Of a DNA stretch of 41,273 nucleotides, positions 20,496-32,597 are shown one piece after another (position 1 is the first letter of the stretch; each line of letters starts with the position of its first letter). The stretch is from positions 1 to 41,273 of the forward strand of contig JAAMPI010000368.1 of NCBI GenBank assembly GCA_013054445.1. Reading direction: 5' to 3'. This stretch comes from Cudoniella acicularis (lineage: Eukaryota; Ascomycota; Leotiomycetes; Helotiales; Helotiaceae). A program made the position numbers and the translations under genes. The notes under the pieces were generated by a model. It was not told the origin of the DNA and did no database searches. It saw only the letters and a program-made list of their open reading frames with translations.

Positions 20496-23400
20496 ATGGA
20501 CCAAGCAGTCGGCAAACGCGTAGATTCAATTACTCGAAAGATCAAATCGCAACCTCGACATAGCACTCCTCGGAAAAGGAAACAACTGAGAACATCAACA
20601 CCGAAGCCAAAGGAAAAAGAATACCCAATCAAGGATATTCGCGAGGAGGAAAGGCGGAGCGACGGCAAGACTTGGTATTTAATCGATTGGGAGGACGATT
20701 CTACCACGGGAGAGTCCTACCCCGAGTCCTGGGTAGGAGATCGCTGCGCTTTGAGCGCTTCAACTACTCGAGAAGCAGAGTGCTGACTTTTGTTGATTGC
20801 AGGAGCCGGCTGAAAACGTCACCGAAAAGGCAATTCGGGATTGGGAGAAGGAGAAAAGAAGACGGGAGCGAGAGCGGGAAGGGGGAGGAAGGGCTGCGGG
20901 AACTGCTGAAGAGAGTTCTTCTTTATTTATACCGCCAGAGGATAGCCAGCCTATCCGTACCGCGAAGCGGAAACGACCCTCGAAACCCATCGAAGATTCA
21001 CCCGAGTCGGAGCTAGAGACCAAGAAGGCGCGACGAGCAGGCACCGCCGAGACAGCACGATTCCAGTCCGTGTTGCAAGAGTCTCTCGATTCAGAGGCGG
21101 GACCCAGCGAAATCAAAGATAGCTACGAGGAAGAGCTGCAATCGAGTGCAGGGAAGGGTGTAGAAGCGCGCGTAGAAATTCCTGCGTTGCCCAAAGACTT
21201 CAATCCTGGCGATTATCCTCTGGTACAATCCTCTCAGTTATCCCAGACAACTGAGGACACAGGCAACTACTCGATATCCACTTCCTCGCAAGCTGTCACG
21301 CAATCCCAACCACAATTTAAGACCCCAGCAAAGCGAACTATCTTCTGGGAGGACGACATTGAAGGGGTAATCCCGGATTCCCAGGACGTAGGCGGTTCCT
21401 CGCCCTACCTCCCCTCGGATATCCCTACTTCAACTGCCCCAGAAGATACAGAGGTAGATCAGACCTCCTCGCTGCAACCCGCGTCGATTCTTGAGAGTCA
21501 CATTGCGGAACCGTTTATAGCTCCAGAATCGATCAGCTATTTTCCGACCTCGAGCCACCCCGAAGATTCTGAGCCGGTCGCAATCCCAGAAAGTGCTACT
21601 CAAGGGCATTCGAGTAACCAACCGCCCAAGGATACAGAGCAGCTACCCGAAGATTCCGAGCTGGTTACAATCCTAGAAAGTGCTACTCAGGAAAATTCGA
21701 GTGACCAGTTACCTGAAGATTCTGAGCCGGTTGCAGTCCCAGAAAGTGCTACTCAAGAAAATTCGAGTGACCAGTTGCCCAAACATACGGAGCAGTTATC
21801 CGAAGAATTGCAAGAGCAGGCTTCAGGTACTTCTTTGTCAAGCCTTCTGAATCCTTTGCTTTCCCAGGCCCCCCAACCAAGTCCCGGAATTCAGTCGGTT
21901 GAAAACTCAGATTCACCCCCATTTGGTCCAAGAGCTACATCAACCGAGTTGCCAGAGACATCTAGCGTCCCATGCGAGCAGGAAGCACAGCCAGAACATA
22001 GCGAGTTTCCAAGTAGTGTTCCTTTTCAAACACAAACAAAACTCCCATACCCACAGAACGAAGATAGCGTTCCTAGGCCAGAAATTCGTGAGTCGGCCAT
22101 AAAAAGGTCAGTCGAAACACAGTCCACATCCATCTCTTCAAATACACATTCCATATTCAATGTTATGAACACCTATGGAATATTTCGACATTTTCATACA
22201 TAACCCTTGGTAGCGAGTTTTGCAGAAGCTTCCGTCCTGTGCATTTGCATTATTCATCGGATTCTATAGCAAACATTTCTGTTACTGGGGTCTCGAATTG
22301 CCATTGTTTTCTTTTTAGGCCTTTGGAATCAATCAACGCAAGCTCACATATCCTTTTAGTTGCGATCAATCTCAAACCCTCTCTCTAAATAAAGATTCGC
22401 TGCTTCCAGTTCCCTCACATACGCAGATACTAGAACCCGAGTCGCACGAACATCAACTTTCCCTCGCTTCACAAAGGTCTGTCTCAGGCTTTAAGCCAAC
22501 GTGGCAAGCTGCTGGGGCTCTCTCTGCTACGCCACGTCCAAATACTCAAATTCACTCTGGTCGAAGAGAAAGCGATTCCCAAGTTTTGTACACTCAACAA
22601 TCTCCACCTCAAGCCTCACCTCCACGGCGCTCATCCTCAAGAGCATCACCTTTCCAATACGCGCCTGTAAACTCATCACCTCTACAACCGTTGCCGCTCC
22701 AACCTTCACCTTTTCGCAATTCACCCCTACGTCCCTCTCCATTGAAAGACACATCATCTCTAGAGAAAGCAGCATCAACGATCGACGAACCGAGATTCGT
22801 TAGCGCTCCGAAACAAATCGCAAGTCAACTTTCGACCCCAGTTCGAACTCCTGAGGAAAATTCAAGACCACCCAGCGCCGAAATTTCTCCAAGTCTGTTT
22901 TCGCGATCCATACTACCAAGTGTAGAAGGACCAATAGGAACCCTCTCCTCTCCAAAGTCGCTTATATTTTCAGATTCCGAAATGGAGGAAAGTTCGGGCC
23001 CTAATAATCCGATTATGGATACAAAGGCGCTGCTAAAGCAAGCGAGAGCAAATGCCAGTGCAAAAAGAGCTGCTGAGCGAGCGGCAGCAAGAAGTGCATC
23101 AACAATGCCTGCAACTCCACCACCACCTCCTCCTGGACAAATGTTACCCCTCCGCGAGACTATTACTGAAATTGCAATTCCATTGCCGGTCATCGCGCCA
23201 CCCTCTCCCGCTAAACAGTCTTCTGGATCTGAACCGGAGCCAGCCACCAAGATCCTAAACGTTCTTCCACTGGCATCGAATGAGTACGTTTTGCCTTTGC
23301 CTCTGGTTTCGCACACACGAGACCTGTACGTACAGACCTTGAAGAACAAAAAAAATCAAAGACTTGCTTTACTTGAAGATGATGTCGATGAGTCCTTGCT

Positions 23401-25462
23401 TTCGGAAATAGACGCTATGATTGATGAATTGGAGAAGACTTGCGAGCACCCTGATCTTAATGATGATGATTTCTCGACGCAGAGAGCTGAGCCATTTGAA
23501 AGACAAGCCAGGTATGCCGAGAACATAAGCACTAAGTGTATGTTTCTGTCGGATTTGATTGGCCATCTCCGTAATTCTGACAAACATGTCATTGTTGCAT
23601 GTCGGCCTGGTAGGATGCAAGAAATACTCGCATCTATTTTGCTCCACCATGGCTTTGCTCTTAATGACAATCAAAACACATACTACGATACTTCAAAGGC
23701 AGGGATGTCAATACGTCTTCTTCCCTGCCAAAAAGTCGAAGACAATGATATAGGCAAAGGTGGCGGTCCAATCGACGACAATGTTACAGTTTTTCGACCT
23801 TCTATTGCTATTGCCTTCGATAGCTTGGGTTATAAGTCTTACATTAAGTCATTACCATCATATCCAAGAGAAAACCCTATACCTCTCGTATCCCTGGTTG
23901 TTACGCATTCGATAGAGCATCTCAATTTATGTCTAGAGGAAAACATGAACATAGCCGAGAGGAGAGTGACATTAGTCAGTTGTCTATCTCAGATCGGCGA
24001 TGGTGTGGGCAAATTGAGCTCAGATCATGCTTCTCCTTCGAACGCAGCAGAAGCGGTGGCTTCATTTGTAGTGGGTGAAACAGATGGCCAGTGGCCCTTG
24101 CTACAACTAGATGAAATCGATGGCATTGATTTCGACGTCTCACCTGGAGCTTCTCAAGCTTCTCAGACTTCTCAAGCAGAATTAACAAATATCAACCCTT
24201 CTGATTCCACGACCCAATCCTATGACCTTTCCCAGCATGCAGATGTTGCCCAATCAAACAACAAGAGACCATTAGTAAGTGCTTCTGTTAACCATTGCCC
24301 TTTCCTAAGCTAAATTGAACAGGACGTGGAAACTGCAACCAGTTCTGATTCTCCGAAGCGGCAGAGACTCTCGCCCTTACCTGGTGAACAAGCAGAAAAT
24401 CCGAATGATTCCCATGTCAGTGACACTGTGATGCACACTTCGTCTGGAGAAAAGGAGTTTGCCACCGCCGGAACAGCAGAATCTATGTTTAAGAACGAGG
24501 CCCAACAATTAGAATCGTCCTTCTCCAAACGGGTATGTTATCTCTTGGTGTGAAGTTTGAATTTGCTTACATAGTTTTTAGATCAGGGATCTCGAACAAG
24601 ATATTGCAAAGAGAGAAGTGGCAGAGGCGGAACTTCGCCAACGAAACGAAAGTTTGGAAGCAAGGTGTAAAGACCTCGAGTCAAGCATTAGGGAGATCCA
24701 GCCAAAGTTCCAAGAAGCGCTCAACGATCGTGGGTATTTTGAACACGAAATCAACGAATCACTACGCAGGGAAACGAATCTTAGGCGCAAGCATGACGAA
24801 CGAGTTGCGGACTGGCCAAAATGAAAGAAGGCAAAGAGACAGCCGAGGAAGAATTGAAAGCCGTCCGAATCCAACTGTCATCATCAACTGTGCCTGAGAT
24901 CGCCGAGTTCAATAAAATCGCGGATGAGCTACGCGCCGAAAATACCGTTAAAGAACGCCTGGAAAAGAGGATCCTTAGCATACAGAACGAAGTAGAGTTT
25001 TTGCGAAACCAATATCAAACCACATCCTCCGCAGCAGCAGAAAAATCTAAACAACTCGAGCGGGTCCAAGAAGAGCTGGAAAAGGCCCAGGAGAAGGCTG
25101 ATGAAAATAAAGTCCGCATCCATGAAATATACAATTCAAGCGAGGTACAACAGCATCTGGACCGCATCAAGGACATGACCGCAGAAAATGAAGAGCTGGA
25201 GAGGGAGCTGGAGAAGAAGTCCGAAGAAGTAAGGGCGCTGATGAATGGCAGAAGACAAACGAGGGGAGCGAGCGTGCCGCGGAGTCCTAGAATGGGTCAG
25301 GGCACTATGAGTCCTAATGCGAGACCAATGGGCAGAGTGATGTCCAACCGTAGTCGGGGCAATAGTCCTGCGCCAGGTGACGTGCCAGTCAGAGGCCAAT
25401 TCTCAGAGGCTCTGTTTCAGGCACCTCCTGGAAGCGGTCGGTGGGGTAATCACTTGGTATGA
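20496..25462 (+). CDS. Chromodomain plus HDA2-3 coiled-coil protein, apparent 1-nt frameshift
   Basis: A likely subunit of an HDA1-type histone deacetylase complex. Exons: 20496-20732; 20803 to about 22106 or 22161; about 22319 or 22360 to 24274; 24323-24532; 24582-25462. Intron 2 is uncertain: 22107-22359 (donor GTCAGT) or 22162-22318 (donor GTTATG), both in frame. The length is about 1500 residues. Order: a basic N-terminus; a chromodomain (about 43-85, split by intron 1 inside the W-EP motif); a basic/Glu-Arg helix; a long Ser/Pro-rich region with imperfect repeats; an HDA2-3-like region (23279-24120, with VVACRPGRMQEILASILLHH); then coiled coils ending RWGNHLV. Near 24815 the frame must shift: ERVADW reads in one frame and KMKEGKETAEEEL in another, consistent with one missing base. 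HDA2/Hda3 of yeast and the Neurospora HCHC proteins are the relevant comparisons. Confidence 0.78.
21559..21798 (+). repeat. In-frame imperfect tandem repeat, units 87, 66 and 87 bp
   Basis: Three coding units start with PEDSE or a close variant and share ESATQ and SS-QL: 21559-21645, 21646-21711 and 21712-21798. The middle one lacks the seven-residue end found in the other two (PKDTEQL and PKHTEQL). They lie in the disordered region of the chromodomain protein. Confidence 0.85.
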
Positions 25463-26120
25463 TTATTTGTTTGATACGTCGCCGAAGCAGGTTAATCCAG
25501 GTGGAAGGATGGCGTTGGGGACGACGAGTTGCGGTTTTATGCATATATTAGCAAGGGGCTTTGGCAGAAGTCTCCTACCTGCATTGTCTTGCAGTTGCAC
25601 AATAGATTATGATGGCTGTATTATGATAACGACTTGAGAAATTGCAATGCTTGTTTGAAGGTCTCGCTGAGTAAAACAAGAAACACGATGCTCTTAAAGA
25701 TACTGGCAACTGAAATTCTATGAACGGTTAGCTATTCAATCCAAGGTGGGCCAGTCACACTATACGCTCTCAAAATACTCTCCTCTCCAGTACACGAGGC
25801 CTTTGTCTCTCCATCTGAGGGGCCTAGCCAAGCTGGAAGTAGTCGTCCCGAAATGGACGAGGGGTAGCCAACGGCTAGCGCCTCGATGCTCATATTCTCT
25901 CAAAACCACACGATTTCCCGTGAAGAAATTTTACATCAACTCATATGCTGCATTGTCACGAAGTATTAGAAGCAAATGATTGAAATTTTGATTGTCTTCA
26001 TTATTTATGCAGACATCAGCCAACTTGCTAGGGCTTTATGAGCGCCATAACAAAGCACATCCATGCATCCATCCGTTGCAGAAACCGAAAAATAAACCCA
26101 AGAACTAGAGTCACACCACT
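25463..26120. other. Convergent 3' flanks
   Basis: This is non-coding DNA between the 3' ends of the chromodomain gene (plus) and the ribosomal protein gene (minus). No gene or repeat was recognised. Confidence 0.4.
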
Positions 26121-27530
26121 CTAATCCTCCTTCAAGACAGCCGCGAACTGGGTCTTTGTAGCCCGCTCTGGCTTTCCAGCTTCCAATCCTTTCGATCCGA
26201 TCTTCTCTTTGCTGTAGCTGGCAGCATAGGGGTTTAGTCTGAGAAGAACTTGTCTGTTGTGAAGAGGATTCTTCTTTTGAACGCCAGCACGCTTTGTTCG
26301 TGCCTCGCCCTTGGCAGCTCGGATGACGTTCTGGATTTCGGAGGAGTTGATCAGACGGCCGATGTCAGCTTGTTGGACAACAGGCGATGGAAGGAGGAAA
26401 TCCTTCTTCAGCGCTGAGGGTGTTGTGGTGGAGCCGTAGATGGTATCTAGGGCCTTGAAGGCAGCGGAAGTCCAGATAATGAATCGTCCGAGATGTCCAC
26501 CTGGTGCGAGTTGCAGAAGGTTGAGCGCAAAAACGGAGGAAGTCTCAACACCGGCAATGTTGCGGAAGGCGAAGTAGAGTTCCTTTCCGTCAACCTCTGG
26601 ATCGTAGACAACGAGGGGACCACGGCGTTGGCGGTGACGACGTCCACGAAGCTTACCCTTACCAGAGCGGAGCTTTCGGGAGGCCTTGACCTTGTCGACA
26701 TCGGCGGAAGCTCCAACAGACTTCAGGAGACCGAGGGCAGCAGATGTCTTGGCGATAGCAGCACCGGAGAAGACCTCAGAATTGATGACTAATGGGACTT
26801 CTGGGACAGTTGAAATTTGGTGACCACGAGCTAAAAGAAGAGCAGGGACGGAAGAAGCAGCCAAGGCAGAAACGGTTGCGAATCGCCTAAGATTGTCAAT
26901 ATTTCGCAATCGGCTTTGAAAAGGAATACTGACTTTTGACCAAGGTTGATCTTTTGGTGCCACTTTCTCCAGACCTTTGTAGGGGCGAACATGCGACCAG
27001 ATCTGCACATGTTACCGAAAGCAGCCTGGCCAGCACGGTGGGTTCCTCCACCAGAGACACGAGGAATACGGGCAACAGCACGACCTGTGGCGTTGAAGGT
27101 TAGCTATTATTTGAACTTCCTCAAATCTGCCAGTTCTGCGCCTTCTTTCCATCTGCCATTATCGCACAATCCCAGATACCAATTCCCCATCCTGATTCCG
27201 CGCCAATATGAAAAGTGTGTACTAACCAGTACCCCAAGACTCAGCAGAGGTTTGGTGACCAGCCTTCTCGCTCACGGCATATGGTTGACGCTTGTTCTTC
27301 GCAACTCCAGTGTGGACGGTTTGGACAATATCCGGTCGGATTGGTGAAGTGAAGACCTGTTCATTTCCAATCAGCCCAATTCCTCTTCATCTCCGTGTCC
27401 ATATCCTCCAATTTGATCCGCGAAAATATTCATCGTGCGCTCGAGACAGTCGTACCTTTGGAAGAGGGTGAGTCGCACCGCTGGCAGTGCCATCGGCGGA
27501 CAGGATGGTGACAGTTGGTCGGGAAGCCAT
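26121..27530 (-). CDS. rpl4: 60S ribosomal protein L4 (uL4)
   Basis: A structural protein of the large cytosolic ribosomal subunit. Exons, minus strand: 27530-27456, 27356-27227, 27084-26934 and 26886-26121 (introns of 99, 142 and 47 nt), giving 373 residues, the usual size of fungal uL4. The N-terminus [14 protein letters not shown] and the sequence [20 protein letters not shown] are typical, and the loop [20 protein letters not shown] is the family signature that reaches the exit tunnel. The C-terminal eukaryotic extension is Lys/Ala-rich. Three introns near the 5' end are typical of fungal ribosomal protein genes. A CACGTGAC box lies about 127 bp upstream of the start. The identification is secure. 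Confidence 0.97.
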
Positions 27531-28312
27531 CTCGAGGGATTGATGACTTTTGTCGTGGTTGTCGAGTCGGAGAGGTTGTCGTTGAAGTTCGACCTCAAAA
27601 ATATTTCCAGGTTCATTTTCGAAATGCGATGTTCGTGGGCCTTAAGCGAATTTTCCCACGTGACCAAGAAACTTTATTTGGGCGCCATCATTTTCGCACC
27701 CTCTCTTCTCCTCCTCAACACTCATTTTATGTTCAAAAGTGATACGAAGATGAAAACATCTTTATCACTGTCGTTTGGGGCCTTTATGAGGAATTGATAA
27801 AATCTTCTTTGATAACCCCGTTGTCAATGTCCTCCCAGCCTTCGGCCAAGGCATTATCTTGACACCACCCGTTTTGCTTCAATTTTCATACGCTTCATGA
27901 CGGACTGTATTAGCGTCAAATTGCTATATTCTTAGGCTTGACTTGGCCTTCAAATAAAGATGAGAACGTTGGTTTTCAGTCCTTTCTCTATGGTTCACCT
28001 CGGTCGTCGAGGGGAATCTGAGGTCACTCCCGAATTCCGCCTTCAAATTCCGGGTTATCTTCATATCACTATTACGAAACAGGCAAAAGATGGTAAACTC
28101 CAAGAAATTGTTTTATACTCGCGAAATAACTCACAAACTAAACGAGTGGCTTGACGGCTCCCAGCAGAGACCATCTACAAAATTTTCAAAAGTTAAATCA
28201 AATCTATCGAAACTCAAACCCTCAGAAGTCTATCCCATTCTCACCTTCGCAACCCACTCTCGAGAATCCCCTAGCGTGGTCGAAGCACAACGATCGATGA
28301 AGGTCTGCCCAT
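27531..28312. other. Promoter side of rpl4 and 3' flank of the secreted-protein gene
   Basis: No coding gene is supported. The part next to 27530 is the rpl4 promoter and leader, with an E-box at 27657. The rest is AT-rich. Confidence 0.4.
27657..27664. promoter_or_regulatory. CACGTGAC E-box upstream of rpl4
   Basis: A single CACGTGAC site 127 bp before the uL4 start codon. Cbf1-type factors act at ribosomal protein promoters in some ascomycete yeasts; the same use here is inferred from position only. Confidence 0.4.
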
Positions 28313-28809
28313 CTAGCAGAGATGGTGGCTCTGAGCGAATGTGTTCAGCTTTGGAATGCAGTTGACACAGTCGCAAAGCTATGCAGTTGTCAGTGGGGTT
28401 TTTCAGTACCGTTTATTTCAATCGTACCTCTTTTTCGTCTCCCTTGAGGCAGATCTTAGCAATGGAAGTCTGTCCTTCATCGAGGGCTCCGATAATGCAA
28501 GCGCTAGCGAGGAGAACAGCACCACAATGCAAAACGCAGGAGAAGTTATGGGCGTCAGTCTCCGTCAATGCGGTATTGATAACATCGGCGCGAACTATCA
28601 AGTAATGAGTGATAAGTATCAGATTATTAATTCCGGAGTTGGAAGAAAAGCATTCAAGTGAAGGATATCTACTTACGAACGCTGACTGCGTTTCCAGTGG
28701 GAATGGCCGTAGGAATGACGCTAGGATTTGCAGTCGTTCCGCTGGGGGTTGCAGCTGCAGTGACAGCAGCGAGGAGAGTATGGATGAGGGCCAAATTTTG
28801 GAATTGCAT
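28313..28809 (-). CDS. Small cysteine-rich secreted protein, candidate effector
   Basis: Three exons, minus strand: 28809-28677, 28594-28428 and 28378-28313 (introns of 82 and 49 nt, donors GTAAGT and GTACGA), joining in frame to 121 residues. The N-terminus MQFQNLALIHTLLAAVTAAA is a clear signal peptide, with cleavage likely near residue 20. A Thr/Pro-rich stretch follows, then a domain with eight cysteines: FSC-x3-C, SAC, KIC, LCDC, VNC and a last HLC at the C-terminus. The C-x3-C ... CxC-x2-C layout is not the CFEM pattern. The domain somewhat recalls the fungal calcium-binding CBP-type small proteins, but this is only a resemblance. The role is probably extracellular; it could be a host-interaction effector or a surface protein. 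It stands alone in a gene-poor stretch. Each exon is too short to stand out as an open frame. Confidence 0.75.
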
Positions 28810-31500
28810 TTTGATGGACTTAGTTGATTGTATTAGCCAAGTCGAGATTGTTGTTTTGGATTGCGAGACTGTACTGGGTTTGTTTTGCTTTCTGAGACTG
28901 TTGAAGATGCTGAAGATTGTAGAGAGGTCGCACGTCTCCTTTATACCTCTTCAGGGTGTCACAAAAGTCTTCTAGCGGCAAAGAAATGACTCTATTCACA
29001 GCTCCGCCATCTTCAATCCTCTCAGTACAACAAATCTAGGACTAAGTAGGTCCTTCTTTCGCTATGCTCCTTCAATTCCGAGAATAAGGAGTCATCTTCG
29101 CCACCTTTTCCGAGTAGCCTCATCTTTTCATGCACTTTGAGTTCACCAGAATTTTTGCATCTCAAGTCCTCACCGTCTTGCACAACCTCGCGTGAAATAA
29201 GCTTCTAGAGCCTCAGTGTTACCGGATGGGCTCTCAAACGGGCAGTCGTCTCGAAATGAGATCCCGCTGTTAAGGGTGTGTGCTCAGCTGAGTCGTGTTC
29301 TGTGTACAGGTTCAACAAAAATGTTACATACTCTTCGGGGAAAGAAGTCTCATCGCGATAGCTTTACTTGCGCGAAGAAAAATTCTAGGACTTATGTTTA
29401 CCTAGATTTCTCATACCAATTTACTCATAGGTAATATGGAATCTCAACGAGTGTGCTAGCAAAAAATATATTGACCGGAGACTCCGAGGGGTAAAGATAA
29501 CAATAACTCTACCTTCTTCTCGCTATGCCAAAGAAACCAGCGACCTTGTACCAGCTTTGCACAACCATTGCACATTGCGTTGAGCCACAAACCTTATGGC
29601 CACCACATGGTTCGAAGACAATACTTGAACAGGAAGTAGCAAAGACATTTTCGTAGCTACTCTCCGCTTACTTCCTTCACCCTTCCATTCCTTTTCGACG
29701 CCAAGAGTTTAGCATGCTCTCTCTTACTCCAAAACCTGAGCACAAGTTGATTAAGGCTTACAAGTTGATGGGAGGAAGTCTATTCTCACAATGCGGTGAC
29801 TAATTGCCGTATGTTACTGGACTTTCCGAGATCACTGGTGTTACGCTCGTTTGATGATAGTGCTGTGTACCATTGTACAAAGAAGGAAGAAGTCTTTCAG
29901 AAAGAACGGAAGTGTTACTTTTGGAAATGACGTGCCACTTTCGGAGCGAGGAGAAAACTTCTAGAAGGTTGATAAAAGAGTGAGAAAGCAAGACCCGCTT
30001 TGCACGAGTAAGGGTATTTAGTTTCCGCATGAGAACTCGCGTCTAAGGGTATTACTCATTGAACAGTCAGACTGCACATTGTCGAATCTCCATTTTGCTC
30101 CTATAAGCTTTTTGAGGTTTCTTTAATTTGAATTGGAGATGGTAGTCATTCCTATTGACCTTGCACAATAATTCCATCCCTACTCCCTTGGAATATAGGA
30201 AAAGGGCCACCAAACCCCTTACTGAACCACAAATATGTTTTTAAAAGCATCATACATACACGGAAATCAAAGTAAAAGGTGTTTCTGCTCCAGAAAGAAC
30301 TCAGTGAGAAGGAATGATTTTCGTATCTGTAAAAGAAACGCAATGACCAACGGTAGGTAGCATTGAAGTTGACAGCAGTTATATCCTCAACAGAAGTTTT
30401 CTCAATAACACAAGTTACAAAACTCACCCCTTAGACAAACCCTTGAATTGAAATGAAATTTGAATTAATCAGTGGGAAGAATTAAATATTATGGTGGAGA
30501 TAGAATATATATATAAGCCACGAGCTCGTTCCTAGAGGATTCTTCACCTCTGCGTTTGATATTACTGGACAAAACGAGCTGCCGTCGTAGAAATAAGCTT
30601 GCTGATATAATGATTTCCGTCTCCTGAGCTCCTCCCTTTGTTGGGGCAAGTTGAGATCCGCCCAACCGTACGACTTGAAGGTCAAATTTTCGAAAGTGAA
30701 ACGGACATGTTACAGTTTTCGTAGAAGCTTGTTGAAAGTGAATAAGCATAGAATTTAGTGGTTTCCCAATTATCTTAACTTAGTCAATGTTTAAAGGTGC
30801 TTATGGGTTTTTTTCTCTTCGTGTCCTTCCCTCTGGTTGTTCAGTCAAATGGAGTTCAATATCAATTTGAAAATTTCATTTTCGTTGCCGCAGCATCAAA
30901 TTTTTGTTCTATTCCCGATTAAGAAATTGGGATGACGATTCAACTCTCCCTGGTTCCGTGTGACATTATTTCCCCTCCTTCCTCCAGGTCATTAGAGCAC
31001 TGGGTATATACCTAGGAATCTGTATACCGAGTGCTTTTTAGACAGAGTAGCAGTGACATTCTTCCTCTCTGACTAGAAAAATTGGTCGTGGTGTCGTCAA
31101 ATGATAATAAAATAGGCCACTGAACTCTTCAAACCACAAAAGCAAATTTTTGGTGTAGAAATATATATCGATTCCTGCTAATTAAATGTGAGGGGTTTGT
31201 TTCCTCTCTAATCCAGACTCCAAAATTACAACTCCAAGCTCCAGAGTCAAGAGTCTAGCTTCCCCCCAAAGTGTAAATATCACTACCCGCAGGAAGCTAA
31301 CTATACTTGGAAGATTAGACCTGCTTTCTGCTTCTCTAATTTTCCAAACAATAAAAACGTGGATAAAAACTTGGACAACAAGGAGTAAGACAATGCATCG
31401 TACAATAAGACATTCCCGTCAAACCCCACTATTTCCACAAATAGAATAACCAAACAACGTCCTTCTCACTAAAGAGAGACATGGCTGTAGCTTCTCACCT
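28810..31500. other. Gene-poor region upstream of the secreted-protein gene
   Basis: The first few hundred bases are the promoter and leader of the secreted-protein gene. Beyond them I find no coding frame with recognisable content or splice support; frames such as 29800-30030 minus (76 codons) and 30489-30749 minus look like chance. The region is AT-rich with many short A and T tracts. Confidence 0.4.
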
Positions 31501-32584
31501 CTGACAATTGTCATGCTCAAATACACGCTAGTAGATATGTCATCCTCAAAAACCGCACTAGTGTTAACTTCGTCAAGTTCCATAGAACTATATGAAGAAG
31601 GAAAAACAAGTAAGACAAACAACACCAAAAATATATTCTCACCGGATCACCGGATCACCGCAACTCCCAACTCCCACAACCAACTAGCCGGATCCACTCG
31701 GGTCCCGGGACCACAATGATCCCCAACCCGGATCCGAATCTCAATCTTACGTCACACGCGTACCCCACAAGCCGTGCCTACCTACCTATGCCGCGCCTCT
31801 ACCTCGGATCCTCGCACGTTACACACCCAACCAAACGAGATAAAACCAGCCTCCAAAATCCCATTGCACTCCCAAATCACGAAAAATCGGCATCCGGATT
31901 CCGCCGGTCACGAGTTTGCGTCCTCCTTCTAGGCTACAACTTCCTCCCTCCCATCCTCATTCCACATCCTTATTTGACAATAAAAAACTATTTCCAAATC
32001 CGAGGTCCAACAAAGTAACAGACTAACTTAGCAAGATATCGTCAATCACGAACCTCGTGAGTGACGTACATTACATGTAACATCCCCAACATCTGTCGTA
32101 GTCACGAGATCCGACGGGGGTCAGCCCTGCCAGTAGTATAAAAATAGGTATTTTTCAGCCTTCCATCACCTTTCGCCTCGCTAGAAAGATCTTCCCTAGG
32201 GTCATAACAGGGGGTGTCATCAATTTGTTCGAAACAAATACCACTCACACACACCCCACAGCAAGTGGGCTGTGCATACATGGATTCCCACTCAGCTTCT
32301 TGGGTGTTGCACATAAATAAAGCCGCTGAATCAGATAACGTGGTGAGTAAGACTGGAAGTGTAGCTTCGGCATCGCTCCGATAGCTATGCTAGATAGATA
32401 CCCTGAGCTGGAATTGAGCTGAGGTGCATGCATGAAGTGAGAGATGCTTTCGGTCAGCGGTCAGCGTGGAGGCATGAATCGTGGGTGCGGCTGTGGTGGG
32501 TTGGTGACGGATAGATGATGGGAATCTTGGAGGTCGTAATAATGCGTATTTAGATGATCGCATTGTGCTTTCCTTTCAGGGAAC

Positions 32585-32597
32585 TTTTTTTTTTTTT
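32585..32597 (+). repeat. Run of 13 thymines
   Basis: An uninterrupted T homopolymer in the gene-poor stretch. Confidence 0.9.

Noticed and set aside
24804..24847. A 44-nt intron that would repair the frame in the chromodomain gene
   Set aside because: Donor GTTGCG and acceptor CCGAG have no branch site or pyrimidine tract, and removal would delete natural-looking coiled-coil sequence.
27357..27455. C/D-box snoRNA inside rpl4 intron 1
   Set aside because: There are GATGAA and CTGA elements at about the right spacing, and rpl4 introns host snoRNAs in vertebrates, but the C box is imperfect and there is no terminal stem.
29800..30030. 76-codon minus frame starting with ATG
   Set aside because: No signal peptide, domain or splice partner; compatible with chance in AT-rich DNA.
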